Source: Ralstonia pickettii (GTDB taxonomy: Bacteria > Pseudomonadota > Gammaproteobacteria > Burkholderiales > Burkholderiaceae). From it: a stretch of 32,804 nucleotides of DNA. Where the stretch lies: contig NZ_MCGB01000080.1 of NCBI RefSeq assembly GCF_001699815.1, positions 1-32,804 of the forward strand, read 5' to 3'. The position numbers were made by a program, and so were the translations under genes. The notes under the pieces are model-generated. The model was not told the DNA's origin and made no database searches. It saw only the letters and a program-made list of their open reading frames with translations. The first letter of the stretch is position 1; every line of letters starts with the position of its first letter. This document shows, piece after piece, positions 17,256 to 26,450 of this stretch.

Positions 17256-18302
17256 ATGAGTTTGCACTGGGGTGGAAAATTGATGGCGGGCGCGCTGGTC
17301 GCGACGCTCGCACTGGGCACGGCAATCGATGCCAACGCCAAGCGCATGGGTGGCAGCCGCAGCATCGGCAAGCAGTCGTCCACCGTGACGCAACGCCAAC
17401 AGACGCCGCCGGCCACAACGCCGTCGCCGACACAGCAGGCCGCACCGGCCGCGCAACCTTCACCGGCCGCACCGGCTCCGGGCGCACCGGCCGCAAAGCC
17501 CGGACGTAACTGGGGCGGCATGCTGGGCGGCCTGGCTGCCGGTCTGGGTATCGGTTATCTGCTGTCGAAGTTCGGTCTGGGCGCGGGCCTCGCCTCGTTG
17601 CTGTCGAACCTAATCCTGATCGCACTCGTCGCCTTTGTGGTGATGTGGATCATCCGCAAGGTCCGCGGCAGCCGTCCGCAAGGCCCTGCCTATGCCACGG
17701 GTGGCCCGTCGCTGGGCGGCGACCGTGAACCGTACGTGCCGCAACCTGCCGCACCGGCCCCGCAGGCTTCTGCTCCGGCGGCCGCATCGCTCAACACCGG
17801 CAACACGTCGGGCCTCGGCGCCGGCGCGGCAACCGCCGCACAGTCGTGGAACCTGGGTGGTTCGGCTGCGAGCGCGCAGGCCGTCAACGCTCAGCCTGCT
17901 GCAGCCGCACCGCAGCAGCCGTGGGGCGTGCCGGCAGATTTCGACACGCAAGCCTTCCTGCGCAACGCCAAGGTGTACTTCATCCGCCTCCAGGCCGCTT
18001 GGGACGCGGGCAATCTCAACGACATCCGGGAGTTCACCACGCCCGAGATGTTTGCCGAGATCAAGATGGACCTGGCCGACCGCGGCACTTCGCCCAACAA
18101 GACCGACGTGGTCTCGGTCGAAGCCGAAATGCTGGGCATCGAAACGCAGGCCGCCGAGTACCTCGCGAGCGTGCGCTTCTCCGGCATGATTCGCGAAGAA
18201 GCCAACGCCCCTGCACAGCCCTTTGCCGAGGTCTGGAACCTGACCAAGCCGACGCAGGGCGCAGGCGGCTGGGTGTTGGCGGGTATTCAGCAGTTGCAGT
18301 GA
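17256..18302 (+). CDS. secreted/membrane Tim44-domain protein
   Basis: A 348-residue protein. The start at 17256 is preceded by GGAGA and gives a signal peptide (cleavage near DANA-KR, residues 28/29). Then come a Pro/Ala/Gln/Thr-rich linker (about 40-80), two closely spaced hydrophobic segments (about 88-130, MLGGLAAGLGIGYLLSKFG and LILIALVAFVVMWIIRKV), a second Ala/Pro-rich linker, and a C-terminal Tim44-like domain (about 225-348; DTQAFLRNAKVYFIRLQAAWDAGN, REFTTPEMFAEI). In mitochondria Tim44 works in protein import; bacterial versions are membrane-bound with no agreed role. It is placed between ubiE and ubiJ-ubiB and ends at a strong terminator. Confidence 0.88.
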   Translation: MSLHWGGKLMAGALVATLALGTAIDANAKRMGGSRSIGKQSSTVTQRQQTPPATTPSPTQQAAPAAQPSPAAPAPGAPAAKPGRNWGGMLGGLAAGLGIGYLLSKFGLGAGLASLLSNLILIALVAFVVMWIIRKVRGSRPQGPAYATGGPSLGGDREPYVPQPAAPAPQASAPAAASLNTGNTSGLGAGAATAAQSWNLGGSAASAQAVNAQPAAAAPQQPWGVPADFDTQAFLRNAKVYFIRLQAAWDAGNLNDIREFTTPEMFAEIKMDLADRGTSPNKTDVVSVEAEMLGIETQAAEYLASVRFSGMIREEANAPAQPFAEVWNLTKPTQGAGGWVLAGIQQLQ

Positions 18303-18356
18303 TGCCGTAACAACTTGAAGCGGCGCAAACGGCCGTTTCAACATTCCCCGTAAAAT

Positions 18357-18390
18357 AGGGCCCGACCGTCTGGTTCGGGCCCTTTTTGTT
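18357..18390 (+). terminator. rho-independent terminator after the Tim44 gene
   Basis: A 9-bp stem AGGGCCCGA (18357-18365) with TCGGGCCCT (18375-18383), a 9-nt loop, and a TTTTTGTT tract. It lies 55 nt past the stop and separates the ubiE-Tim44 unit from ubiJ-ubiB. Confidence 0.9.
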
Positions 18391-18447
18391 GCCCGCCGCT
18401 AGCCCGCTTTTTGCTGCTTTCTTGCTGTTTTTGCGCACCGTCACCGC

Positions 18448-19110
18448 ATGTCCTCGACAGCCACTTCGTCTCCGTCTTCGTTTCCGCTCGTGCTGATGCA
18501 GCCGCTGCTGCTCGCGCTCAACCATCTGCTGCGCCAGGAGCCCTGGGCGCAGGAGACGTTGCGGCCCTTCGCAGGCCGCGTGGCGCGCTTTGACCTGGCG
18601 CCCATGTCGATGACGTTGCAGGTGGACGCCGCCGGCCTGGTGACCGCTCCCGCGCCTGATGTTGAACCGGCTGTGACCGTTGTCGTGCCGCTCGCGGCCG
18701 CTGCCGGCGATTACGCCACGGGCGGGCAGGCCGCCGTGCTCAAGCACGTGCGCATCGAGGGCGAGGCCGAATTTGCCAACGTACTGTCGACACTGCTGCG
18801 CAACCTGCGCTGGGATGCGGCCGAAGACCTCTCGCGTGTGTTTGGCGACGTGATCGCGCAGCGCATGGTGAGCGGCGCCCAGGCCGCCCGCACCGAAGCC
18901 ACGCGCGTCAGCCGTTCGCTGGCGGAATCGGTGGCGTCGTACCTGACCGATGAGCAACCGACGCTGGTGCGCCATGCGCGCCTTGCGCAGTTCGCCGCCG
19001 ATGTGGCCGCACTGCGTGACGCCGAAGCGCGTCTGGTCAAACGGCTGGAGCGGCTCGAAAAGCTCCCGCGACCGGCCACCCGGACCGCACGTCAGGGTGA
19101 ATCGGCATGA
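18448..19110 (+). CDS. ubiJ: ubiquinone biosynthesis accessory factor UbiJ (SCP2 domain)
   Basis: A 220-residue protein with an N-terminal SCP2-type lipid-binding domain (about 15-130; [25 protein letters not shown] and [24 protein letters not shown]) and a C-terminal helical, charged segment ([19 protein letters not shown], coiled-coil-like). In E. coli UbiJ forms a soluble complex with UbiK and the Ubi hydroxylases and methylases, binding the quinone tail. The stop codon overlaps the ubiB start (ATGA), so the pair is translationally coupled, as in many proteobacteria. No clear Shine-Dalgarno precedes 18448; another Met follows at residue 17. Confidence 0.9.
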   Translation: MSSTATSSPSSFPLVLMQPLLLALNHLLRQEPWAQETLRPFAGRVARFDLAPMSMTLQVDAAGLVTAPAPDVEPAVTVVVPLAAAAGDYATGGQAAVLKHVRIEGEAEFANVLSTLLRNLRWDAAEDLSRVFGDVIAQRMVSGAQAARTEATRVSRSLAESVASYLTDEQPTLVRHARLAQFAADVAALRDAEARLVKRLERLEKLPRPATRTARQGESA

Positions 19111-20684
19111 CGCGCTTCTTCCGGCTGGGCAAGATCGTTTTCGTCATCCTCTATTACGGGCTGGATCAGCTCGCGTTGTCGGGCTTCAAGAGCCGCCGCA
19201 TTCGCGCGCTGGTCTGGCTGCTCACGCTGGGCCGCAAGCCGAAACTCCCGCGTGGCGAGCGCCTGCGCCTGGCGTTGGAGCAGCTTGGGCCCATCTTCGT
19301 GAAGTTCGGGCAGGTGCTGTCGACGCGGCGCGATCTGCTGCCGCCAGATGTGGCCGACGAACTGGCCAAGCTGCAGGATCGTGTGCCGCCGTTCGACCCG
19401 AAGGTGGCCGCCGCCATCGTGGAGAAATCGCTCGGCAAGCCGCTCTCGGCGCTGTTCCATCGTTTCGATCATCACCCCGTGGCGAGCGCGTCGATTGCAC
19501 AGGTGCATTTCGCCACGTTGCGCGGCGGCCCCTATGATGGTCGCGAGGTGGCGGTCAAGGTCTTGCGCCCGGGCATGCTGCCTGTGATCGACAGCGACCT
19601 CGCGCTCATGCGGGATCTCGCTACCTGGATCGAAAAGCTGTGGGCCGACGCCAAGCGCCTGAAGCCGCGCGAGGTGGTCGCCGAGTTCGACAAGTACCTG
19701 CACGACGAGCTGGACCTGATGCGCGAGGCGGCCAACGCCAGCCAGCTGCGCCGCAATTTTGCCAAGTCCGATCTGTTGCTGGTGCCCGAGGTGTTCTGGG
19801 ATTGGTGCACGTCTGAAGTGTTCGTGATGGAGCGCATGCACGGCATGCGGATCTCGCACACCGAAGAGCTGCGTGCCGCCGGTGTCGACATGCACAAGCT
19901 CGCCCGCGACGGCGTGGAGATCTTCTTCACGCAGGTCTTTCGCGACGGCTTTTTCCACGCCGACATGCACCCGGGCAACATCCTCGTGAGCGTGGCACCC
20001 GAGACGCTGGGCCGCTATATCGCGCTGGATTTCGGCATCGTCGGGGCGCTGTCGGAGTTCGACAAAAACTACCTCGCGCAGAACTTCCTGGCGTTTTTCC
20101 AGCGCGACTACCACCGCGTGGCGGTGCTGCATATCGAGTCCGGCTGGGCGCCGGAAGAGACGCGCGTGGAAGAGCTGGAAGGCGCCATCCGCGCATGCTG
20201 CGAACCGTATTTCGATCGGCCGCTGGGCGAGATCTCGCTCGGCCTGGTGCTGATGCGACTGTTCCAGACCTCGCGCCGCTTCAACGTGGAAGTGCAGCCG
20301 CAGCTCGTGCTGCTGCAGAAGACGCTGCTCAACGTGGAAGGCCTTGGGCGCCAGCTCGATCCCGATCTGGACCTGTGGAAGACGGCCAAGCCCTTCCTCG
20401 AGCGCTGGATGCACGAGCAGATCGGCTGGCGCGGTTTTGTCGAGCGCCTGAAGGTCGAGGCGCCGCAATGGGCCAACAAGCTGCCGGACTTCCCGCGTCT
20501 GGTGCACCAGATTCTGGATCGCCACTCCCGCGAGGACGGCAATGCGCAAACTGCGGCGCTCACCGCGCTGCTTGCCGAGCAAAAGCGCACGAACCGGCTG
20601 TTGTCTGCCGCTCTGCTGTTCGTTGGTGGCTTCGCAGTCGGCATTGTCGCGACGCATGTGCTGGCCTGGATGGCCCGTTACTGA
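19107..20684 (+). CDS. ubiB: UbiB-family atypical kinase/ATPase for ubiquinone synthesis
   Basis: A 525-residue ADCK/ABC1-family protein. The family KxGQ motif is in [14 protein letters not shown] (about residues 67-80), the Ala-rich nucleotide loop in ASIAQVHFA (about 127-135), the conserved Lys in [10 protein letters not shown] (about 147), the catalytic loop in [11 protein letters not shown] (about 284), and the metal-binding LDFGIVG (about 308). A C-terminal hydrophobic segment (about 497-520) anchors it to the inner membrane. UbiB ATPase activity is needed for ubiquinone synthesis, probably for extracting lipid intermediates from the membrane. ATG at 19107 overlaps the ubiJ stop. Confidence 0.96.
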   Translation: MTRFFRLGKIVFVILYYGLDQLALSGFKSRRIRALVWLLTLGRKPKLPRGERLRLALEQLGPIFVKFGQVLSTRRDLLPPDVADELAKLQDRVPPFDPKVAAAIVEKSLGKPLSALFHRFDHHPVASASIAQVHFATLRGGPYDGREVAVKVLRPGMLPVIDSDLALMRDLATWIEKLWADAKRLKPREVVAEFDKYLHDELDLMREAANASQLRRNFAKSDLLLVPEVFWDWCTSEVFVMERMHGMRISHTEELRAAGVDMHKLARDGVEIFFTQVFRDGFFHADMHPGNILVSVAPETLGRYIALDFGIVGALSEFDKNYLAQNFLAFFQRDYHRVAVLHIESGWAPEETRVEELEGAIRACCEPYFDRPLGEISLGLVLMRLFQTSRRFNVEVQPQLVLLQKTLLNVEGLGRQLDPDLDLWKTAKPFLERWMHEQIGWRGFVERLKVEAPQWANKLPDFPRLVHQILDRHSREDGNAQTAALTALLAEQKRTNRLLSAALLFVGGFAVGIVATHVLAWMARY

Positions 20685-20707
20685 TCCGCCTTCACTTTCC
20701 CAGCGCC

Positions 20708-21337
20708 ATGGCCCAACCGCCCGTCTTCCAATCCCGTGACGCCGCCGATCCCGCCTTCTGGGACGAGCGCTTCACCCGCGAGCACACCCCATGGGACGCG
20801 GCCGGTGTGCCCGCCGCCTTCCGGCAATTCTGTGAAGCGCAGCCTGCGCCGCTTTCCACGTTGATCCCCGGTTGCGGCAACGCCTACGAGGCCGGTTGGC
20901 TGGCCGAGCGCGGTTGGCCGGTTACGGCGATCGACTTTGCACCGAGTGCCGTGGCATCGGCCAGGGCCGTGCTGGGCCCGCACGCCGACGTGGTGCAATT
21001 GGCCGATTTCTTCCGCTTTTCGCCGCCTCGCCCGGTGCACTGGATCTACGAACGCGCATTTCTGTGTGCGATGCCGCGTCGGCTGTGGCCCGACTACGCC
21101 GCGCAGGTGGCGAAATTGCTACCGCCTCGCGGGTTGCTTGCGGGCTTCTTTGCCGTGGTGGAAGGCCGTGAGGCGATGCCCAAGGGGCCGCCGTTCGAGA
21201 CCACGCAGCCTGAGCTGGATGCGCTGCTGTCGCCTGCGTTCGAACGCATCAGCGATATGCCGATCGCCGAGACCGACTCGATTCCGGTGTTTGCCGGGCG
21301 CGAGCGTTGGCAAGTCTGGCGGCGCCGCGCTGATTGA
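20708..21337 (+). CDS. thiopurine S-methyltransferase (TPMT)-family methyltransferase
   Basis: A 209-residue SAM-dependent methyltransferase. FWDERFTREHTPWDAAGVP (about 14-32) is the TPMT-family N-terminal signature, followed by motif I as IPGCGNAYEAGWLAERGWPVTAIDFAP (about 48-74), and YERAFLCAMPRRLWPDY and GLLAGFFAV further on. Bacterial TPMT relatives methylate thiols, selenium or tellurium species or halides; the substrate is not evident here. It begins 23 nt after ubiB, so it may be co-transcribed. Confidence 0.88.
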   Translation: MAQPPVFQSRDAADPAFWDERFTREHTPWDAAGVPAAFRQFCEAQPAPLSTLIPGCGNAYEAGWLAERGWPVTAIDFAPSAVASARAVLGPHADVVQLADFFRFSPPRPVHWIYERAFLCAMPRRLWPDYAAQVAKLLPPRGLLAGFFAVVEGREAMPKGPPFETTQPELDALLSPAFERISDMPIAETDSIPVFAGRERWQVWRRRAD

Positions 21338-21487
21338 TCTGTCTACCCGGTCAGTGTTGGTGCGAAGCAACATGAGCCGTGGTCAACAAAAAGCCTACTG
21401 GCGCCCGTTGCGGGCCGTCGCCCAAGAATCTGGCAAACCGGGCGGCATTCGTGGTCGCACCGATGCCCCGGCGCGCAGTCCCATCGC

Positions 21488-21493
21488 TATAAT
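21488..21493 (+). promoter_or_regulatory. TATAAT -10 box for the symporter gene
   Basis: A perfect TATAAT 44 nt before the ATG at 21538, in the 200-nt gap after the methyltransferase gene. No good -35 at 16-18 nt. Between it and the ATG a GCCCGG (21505-21510) can pair with CCGGGC (21528-21533), directly in front of the start codon. Confidence 0.45.
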
Positions 21494-21537
21494 CCGGCCA
21501 CTTTGCCCGGCACCCCTGGGCCCAAAACCGGGCCACC

Positions 21538-23007
21538 ATGGGTTTTCCTGCTTCTTTCCGCGCTGCCATGCTGATCTGGTTTGTCATTGTTTACTGGGTG
21601 ATTTCGGTCGGGATCGGCCTGTGGGCTGCACTGCGCGTGCGCAGTACCGCCGACTTCGCCGTGGCTGGCCGCAGTCTGCCGTTCTACGTCGTGACCGCCA
21701 CGGTGTTCGCCACCTGGTTCGGCTCCGAGGCGGTGCTCGGGATTCCCGCGGAATTTCTCAAGGATGGCCTGCACGGTGTGGTGGCCGATCCGTTCGGTTC
21801 GTCGCTGTGCCTGGTGTTGGTGGGTCTGTTCTTTGCCAAGCCGCTGTACCGGATGAACCTGCTCACCATTGGTGACTTCTATCGCAACCGCTTTGGCCGC
21901 GTGGCCGAAACGCTGACCACCCTGTGCATCGTCGTATCGTACCTGGGCTGGGTGGCAGCGCAGATCAAGGCGCTGGGGCTGGTGTTCTACACCGTGTCTG
22001 ACGGCGCGGTTTCGCAAGACCTCGGGATGATGATCGGCGCGGGCAGCGTGCTGGTCTACACGCTGTTTGGCGGCATGTGGTCGGTGGCGGTGACGGATTT
22101 CATCCAGATGATCATCATCGTGATCGGCATGCTGTACATTGGCTGGGAAGTGTCGGGCCAGGCCGGTGGTGTGGGCGCGGTGGTGGCGCACGCCGCGGCT
22201 TCGGGCAAGTTCTCGTTCTGGCCGGCGTTCAACCCGATCGAGGTCATCGGCTTTGTGACGGCGTGGATCACCATGATGCTCGGCTCGATCCCACAGCAGG
22301 ACGTGTTTCAGCGGGTAACGTCATCGCGCACCGAGCGCATCGCCGGTACGGCGTCGGTGCTGGGCGGCGTGTTGTACTTCATGTTTGCGTTCGTGCCGAT
22401 GTTCCTAGCGTATTCGGCCACGCTCATCGACCCGGAGATGGTCGCGAAATACATCGATACCGATTCGCAGATGATCTTGCCGAACCTGGTGCTGCAGCAT
22501 GCGCCGATCTTCGCGCAGGTGATGTTCTTCGGTGCGCTGCTCTCAGCCATCAAGAGCTGCGCGAGCGCGACGCTGCTGGCGCCCTCCGTGACGTTCGCCG
22601 AAAATGTGCTGCGTCCGCTGCTGCCCAACATGGACGACAAGCGTTTCCTGCGCGTGATGCAGGCAGTGGTGCTGACGTTCACGGTCTTGGTGACGCTCTT
22701 TGCGCTGAACTCGCATCTGTCGATCTTCCACATGGTCGAAAGCGCCTACAAGGTGACGCTGGTGGCCGCGTTCGTGCCCTTGGCCTTTGGCCTGTTCTGG
22801 AGGCGCGCGACCAAGCAGGGCGGTCTGTTGGCCATCATCCTGGGCCTCGCGGCGTGGATCTGGTGCGAAGCGTTCCAGCCGAATGCGATGCTCCCGCCAC
22901 AATTGGTTGGCCTCCTTGCCAGCTTTGGCGCGATGGTCCTGGGCTCTCTCGGACCACAGTGGATCGCGAACCGCGCGCCGACCACCAAGGCGGTCACGCA
23001 AGCCTGA
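21538..23007 (+). CDS. sodium:solute symporter (SSS/PutP-like)
   Basis: A 489-residue polytopic membrane protein of the SSS family with about 13 transmembrane segments. Family signatures: STADFAVAGRSLPFYVVTATVFATWFGSEAVLGIPAEF (TM2 region, residues about 36-73), YTLFGGMWSVAVTDFIQM (TM5 region, about 172-189), and AWITMMLGSIPQQDVFQRV (about 241-259). The substrate cannot be told; relatives carry proline, pantothenate or carboxylates. ATG 21538 is used; a second ATG at 21568 (MLIWFVIVYW) starts right at TM1 and is a reasonable alternative. Probably monocistronic. Confidence 0.88.
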   Translation: MGFPASFRAAMLIWFVIVYWVISVGIGLWAALRVRSTADFAVAGRSLPFYVVTATVFATWFGSEAVLGIPAEFLKDGLHGVVADPFGSSLCLVLVGLFFAKPLYRMNLLTIGDFYRNRFGRVAETLTTLCIVVSYLGWVAAQIKALGLVFYTVSDGAVSQDLGMMIGAGSVLVYTLFGGMWSVAVTDFIQMIIIVIGMLYIGWEVSGQAGGVGAVVAHAAASGKFSFWPAFNPIEVIGFVTAWITMMLGSIPQQDVFQRVTSSRTERIAGTASVLGGVLYFMFAFVPMFLAYSATLIDPEMVAKYIDTDSQMILPNLVLQHAPIFAQVMFFGALLSAIKSCASATLLAPSVTFAENVLRPLLPNMDDKRFLRVMQAVVLTFTVLVTLFALNSHLSIFHMVESAYKVTLVAAFVPLAFGLFWRRATKQGGLLAIILGLAAWIWCEAFQPNAMLPPQLVGLLASFGAMVLGSLGPQWIANRAPTTKAVTQA

Positions 23008-23100
23008 GCGTCTCGTTGCGGGCGTGCGCGGTGTGCCACTTTGTCGCGCATCGCCATCGGCCGCTCCGAATCTGCGGTCGGGAATTCCCTCGAAAGGGTT

Positions 23101-23106
23101 TATAAT
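23101..23106 (+). promoter_or_regulatory. TATAAT -10 box for the fmdB-like gene
   Basis: A perfect TATAAT preceded by CCCTCGAAAGGGTT, a small imperfect inverted repeat. It lies in the 247-nt gap after the symporter gene, about 150 nt before the ATG, and suggests a long leader. -35 is weak. Confidence 0.45.
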
Positions 23107-23254
23107 TCAAGGCTTTGCGCGCCAGCACTTGTACGGCGCGCAGTTGCCCCAATCTTCCGTGAGCCCGTCGTGCGCGTTTCTCGCACCGCGTTCGCGGCCC
23201 GCGCGGGCAATCCATCGCTTTCTTGTCATTTGTTTGTTCCAGGGTGAGGACACC

Positions 23255-23596
23255 ATGCCGATCTATGCTTATCGATGCGACGCCTGCGGCCACGCCAAAG
23301 ATGTGCTGCAGAAGATGAGCGACGCGCCGCTGACGGATTGCCCCGCATGCGGCGCGCCGGCGTTCAAGAAGCAGCTCACCGCTGCCGGCTTCCAGCTCAA
23401 GGGTTCGGGCTGGTACGTGACGGACTTCCGTGGCGGCTCGGGCGGCGCATCGGCTGCGGCTCCGGCAACCGGTTCGGCGGCCAAGACGGAGCCCGCTGCG
23501 CCTGCGGCGGCTGCCGCGTCGTCGGACAGCGCGTCGTCCAGTGCCAGCACGCCGGCCGCGTCCGGTGGTTGCGGCACGTCGTGCGCTTGCCACTGA
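23255..23596 (+). CDS. FmdB-type zinc-ribbon protein
   Basis: A 113-residue protein. The N-terminal FmdB/CxxC zinc ribbon is complete: MPIYAYRCDACGH (Cys8, Cys11) and DCPACGAP (second CxxC), then a GFQLKGSGWYVTDF motif seen in this family. The second half is low-complexity Ala/Ser/Pro and ends in GGCGTSCACH, an additional Cys-rich tail. AGGGTGAGGA upstream supports the start. The role of FmdB proteins is not fixed; a regulatory or RNA-binding role has been proposed. It lies 31 nt before the DUF502 gene, a common pairing next to aspS in betaproteobacteria. Confidence 0.92.
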   Translation: MPIYAYRCDACGHAKDVLQKMSDAPLTDCPACGAPAFKKQLTAAGFQLKGSGWYVTDFRGGSGGASAAAPATGSAAKTEPAAPAAAAASSDSASSSASTPAASGGCGTSCACH

Positions 23597-23627
23597 TCGC
23601 ATCGCTCACCTTTCGGTCCATCGCCCC

Positions 23628-24365
23628 ATGAAACAGAAAACCAGCGCACTCAAGACATGGTTCCTAACCGGTCTTCTGGTGCTTGTCCCGCTTGCGATCA
23701 CGCTGTGGGTGCTGTCGCTCATCATCGGCACGATGGACCAGAGCCTGGCGCTCCTGCCGTCGGCCTGGCAGCCGGATCAGCTGTTTGGCCGGCGCATTCC
23801 CGGCGTGGGGGCCATTCTCACGCTGGCGTTCATCCTGATTGTGGGCGTGCTCGCGCACAACTTCATCGGCCAGAAACTGGTGCTGTGGTGGGAAGCGCTC
23901 GTGGGCCGCATTCCCGTGGTCGGCCCCATCTATTCGAGCGTGAAGCAGGTGTCGGACACGCTGCTGTCGTCCAACGGCAATGCGTTCCGCAAGGCGCTGC
24001 TGGTGCAGTACCCGCGCGAGGGCTCGTGGACGATCGCCTTCCTGACCGGCCGCCCGGGCGGTGATGTTGAAAACCACCTGCAAGGCGAGTACGTCAGCGT
24101 GTATGTGCCGACCACGCCCAACCCGACGTCGGGTTTCTTCCTGATGATGCCCAAGGCCGACACCATCGAGCTGGACATGACGGTGGACGCTGCGCTCAAG
24201 TACATCGTGTCGATGGGGGTGGTGGCGCCCGAAGCGCTGCCGCGCCGCATGGACCCGCCCGATGCCTCGCCACAGACGGAGGACCGGTCGCCGGCTCAAG
24301 TGCCGCGCGACCCTTCGAATCCGACCGCGCTGCCTGCAGAGGGCGGCGCCATCGCGGCACCCTGA
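23628..24365 (+). CDS. DUF502 membrane protein
   Basis: A 245-residue protein with two N-terminal transmembrane segments (about residues 10-32 and 62-82) and a cytoplasmic/periplasmic domain containing the DUF502 signatures RIPVVGPIYSSVKQV and SVYVPTTPNPTSGFFLMMP. The last 45 residues are Pro/Ala/Asp-rich and probably disordered. Function unknown; plant relatives (COV1/LCV) affect membrane traffic. It is 96 nt upstream of aspS. Confidence 0.92.
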   Translation: MKQKTSALKTWFLTGLLVLVPLAITLWVLSLIIGTMDQSLALLPSAWQPDQLFGRRIPGVGAILTLAFILIVGVLAHNFIGQKLVLWWEALVGRIPVVGPIYSSVKQVSDTLLSSNGNAFRKALLVQYPREGSWTIAFLTGRPGGDVENHLQGEYVSVYVPTTPNPTSGFFLMMPKADTIELDMTVDAALKYIVSMGVVAPEALPRRMDPPDASPQTEDRSPAQVPRDPSNPTALPAEGGAIAAP

Positions 24366-24461
24366 GCCGGCGACACGAACGAAGTCGAATCGACGCCGGC
24401 CCCCCGATCAACTTTCATGCGCGACGCTTCATTGGCGGCGCGCTTCGCGGAAAACCACAAC

Positions 24462-26288
24462 ATGCAAATGCGTACTCAATACTGCGGTCAGGTCACCGAA
24501 CAACTGCTCGGCCAGAGCGTCACGCTGTCGGGCTGGGCCCATCGTCGTCGCGACCACGGTGGCGTGATCTTCATCGACCTGCGCGACCGTGAAGGCCTGG
24601 TGCAGGTCGTCTGCGACCCGGACCGCCCGGAGATGTTCAAGGTGGCCGAAGGTGTGCGCAACGAGTTCTGCCTGCAGGTGAAGGGCGTCGTGCGCGCCCG
24701 CCCGGAAGGCACCACCAACGCCAACCTGACCAGCGGCAAAGTTGAAGTGCTGTGCCACGAGTTGACGGTGCTCAACGCCTCCGTCACGCCGCCGTTCCAG
24801 CTGGACGACGACAACCTGTCGGAGACCACGCGCCTGACGCACCGCGTGCTGGACCTGCGCCGTCCGCAGATGCAATACAACCTGCGCCTGCGCTACAAGG
24901 TCGCGATGGAAGTGCGCAAGTACCTCGACGACAAGGGCTTCATCGACATCGAAACGCCGATGCTGACCAAGAGCACGCCCGAAGGTGCGCGCGACTATCT
25001 GGTGCCGTCGCGCGTGAACGCCGGCCAGTTCTTCGCGCTGCCGCAGTCGCCGCAGCTCTTCAAGCAGATGCTGATGGTGTCGGGCTTTGATCGCTACTAC
25101 CAGATCACCAAGTGCTTCCGCGACGAAGACCTGCGCGCCGACCGCCAGCCCGAATTCACCCAGATCGACTGCGAAACGTCGTTCCTGAGCGAGCAGGAGA
25201 TTCGCGACCTGTTTGAAGAGATGATCCGCACGGTGTTCAAGAACACCATGTCGGTGGACCTGGATGCCAAGTTCCCGGTGATGGAGTTCCGCGAGGCGAT
25301 GGCCCGCTTCGGTTCGGACAAGCCGGACCTGCGCGTCAAGCTCGAGTTCACCGAGCTCACCGACGCCATGAAGGACGTCGACTTCAAGGTGTTCTCCGGC
25401 CCGGCCAACGCCGAAGGCGGCCGCGTCGTGGCACTGCGCGTGCCGGGCGGTGCTTCCCTGTCGCGTGGCGATATCGACGCCTACACCAAGTTCGTCGAAA
25501 TCTATGGCGCCAAGGGCTTGGCCTGGATCAAGGTCAACGAAGTGGCCAAGGGCCGTGACGGCCTGCAATCGCCGATCGTGAAGAACCTGCACGACGCGGC
25601 CATCGCCGAGATCCTCAAGCGCAGCGGCGCACAGGATGGCGACATCCTGTTCTTCGGCGCCGACCGCGCCAAGGTGGTCAACGACGCGATGGGTGCGCTG
25701 CGCCTGAAGGTCGGCCATTCGGACTTCGCCAAGAGCACCGGCCTGTTCGAAGACGCCTGGAAGCCGCTGTGGGTGATCGACTTCCCGATGTTCGAGTACG
25801 ACGAGGAAGACGCGCGCTGGGTGGCCATGCACCACCCGTTCACGAGCCCGAAGGACGAGCACCTGGAATACCTGGAAACCGATCCGGGCAAGTGCATCGC
25901 CAAGGCTTACGACATGGTGCTCAACGGCTGGGAAATCGGTGGCGGCTCGGTGCGGATCTACCGCGAAGAAGTGCAGAGCAAGGTGTTCCGCGCGTTGAAA
26001 ATCAACGATGAGGAAGCGCGTGCAAAGTTCGGCTTCCTGCTCGATGCACTGCAGTACGGCGCGCCCCCGCACGGCGGTATCGCGTTCGGTCTGGATCGCG
26101 TCGTCACGATGATGGCCGGCGCCGATTCGATCCGTGACGTGATCGCCTTCCCGAAGACACAGCGTGCGCAGGACTTGCTCACGCAGGCGCCGAGCCCGGT
26201 CGACGAAAAGCAACTGCGCGAACTGCATATTCGCCTGCGCGCCGCCGAGGCCAAGGTGGCTGCCCCGACGGCTGCAACGACCGCCTAA
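24462..26288 (+). CDS. aspS: aspartate--tRNA(Asp/Asn) ligase, non-discriminating
   Basis: A 608-residue class II synthetase of bacterial type with an N-terminal OB anticodon-binding domain, the catalytic core ([21 protein letters not shown] motif 2 region; [13 protein letters not shown] motif 3 near the end) and a GAD insertion (about 290-420). The anticodon-recognition positions have His ([10 protein letters not shown], His32) and Gly (ARPEGTTN, Gly83), as in non-discriminating AspRS such as that of Pseudomonas, rather than the Leu/Lys of E. coli. So it probably charges both tRNA-Asp and tRNA-Asn, with amidation by GatCAB. Start 24462 (GGAAA about 9 nt upstream) or 24468 is likelier than 24417. 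A 16-bp terminator follows. Confidence 0.96.
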   Translation: MQMRTQYCGQVTEQLLGQSVTLSGWAHRRRDHGGVIFIDLRDREGLVQVVCDPDRPEMFKVAEGVRNEFCLQVKGVVRARPEGTTNANLTSGKVEVLCHELTVLNASVTPPFQLDDDNLSETTRLTHRVLDLRRPQMQYNLRLRYKVAMEVRKYLDDKGFIDIETPMLTKSTPEGARDYLVPSRVNAGQFFALPQSPQLFKQMLMVSGFDRYYQITKCFRDEDLRADRQPEFTQIDCETSFLSEQEIRDLFEEMIRTVFKNTMSVDLDAKFPVMEFREAMARFGSDKPDLRVKLEFTELTDAMKDVDFKVFSGPANAEGGRVVALRVPGGASLSRGDIDAYTKFVEIYGAKGLAWIKVNEVAKGRDGLQSPIVKNLHDAAIAEILKRSGAQDGDILFFGADRAKVVNDAMGALRLKVGHSDFAKSTGLFEDAWKPLWVIDFPMFEYDEEDARWVAMHHPFTSPKDEHLEYLETDPGKCIAKAYDMVLNGWEIGGGSVRIYREEVQSKVFRALKINDEEARAKFGFLLDALQYGAPPHGGIAFGLDRVVTMMAGADSIRDVIAFPKTQRAQDLLTQAPSPVDEKQLRELHIRLRAAEAKVAAPTAATTA

Positions 26289-26309
26289 GCACCCGCGCCA
26301 ACGCTCCAC

Positions 26310-26351
26310 AACAAACCGCGCCGCCTGACAAGGGCGGCGCGGTTTGTTTTT
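26310..26351 (+). terminator. rho-independent terminator of aspS
   Basis: A perfect 16-bp stem, 26310-26325 with 26333-26348 (AACAAACCGCGCCGCC and its complement), a 7-nt loop and a run of T at 26347-26351. The stem is symmetrical in A/T ends but only the plus strand has the gene just upstream. Confidence 0.93.
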
Positions 26352-26450
26352 GGGCGCCTGGGGGCAACTTGCAGCGCTCGGGAACATTGCGTGCTAAACC
26401 GAATCTTTCGTTTCTGTCACGTTGGGTGACAACGAAGGAGGGCTGTTCAG

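Noticed and set aside
20937-21875. 312-residue plus-strand ORF bridging the methyltransferase and symporter genes
   Set aside because: Overlaps both real genes in another frame; no Shine-Dalgarno or motif, so the intergenic 21338-21537 holds only promoter-like sequence.
24366-24461. Riboswitch or T-box in the aspS leader
   Set aside because: Only one 7-bp stem with a 21-nt loop (GCCGGCG/CGCCGGC) is present and T-boxes are not expected in this group.
24429-26387. 652-residue minus-strand ORF
   Set aside because: Lies fully over aspS in antisense; composition is that of a reverse-complement shadow.
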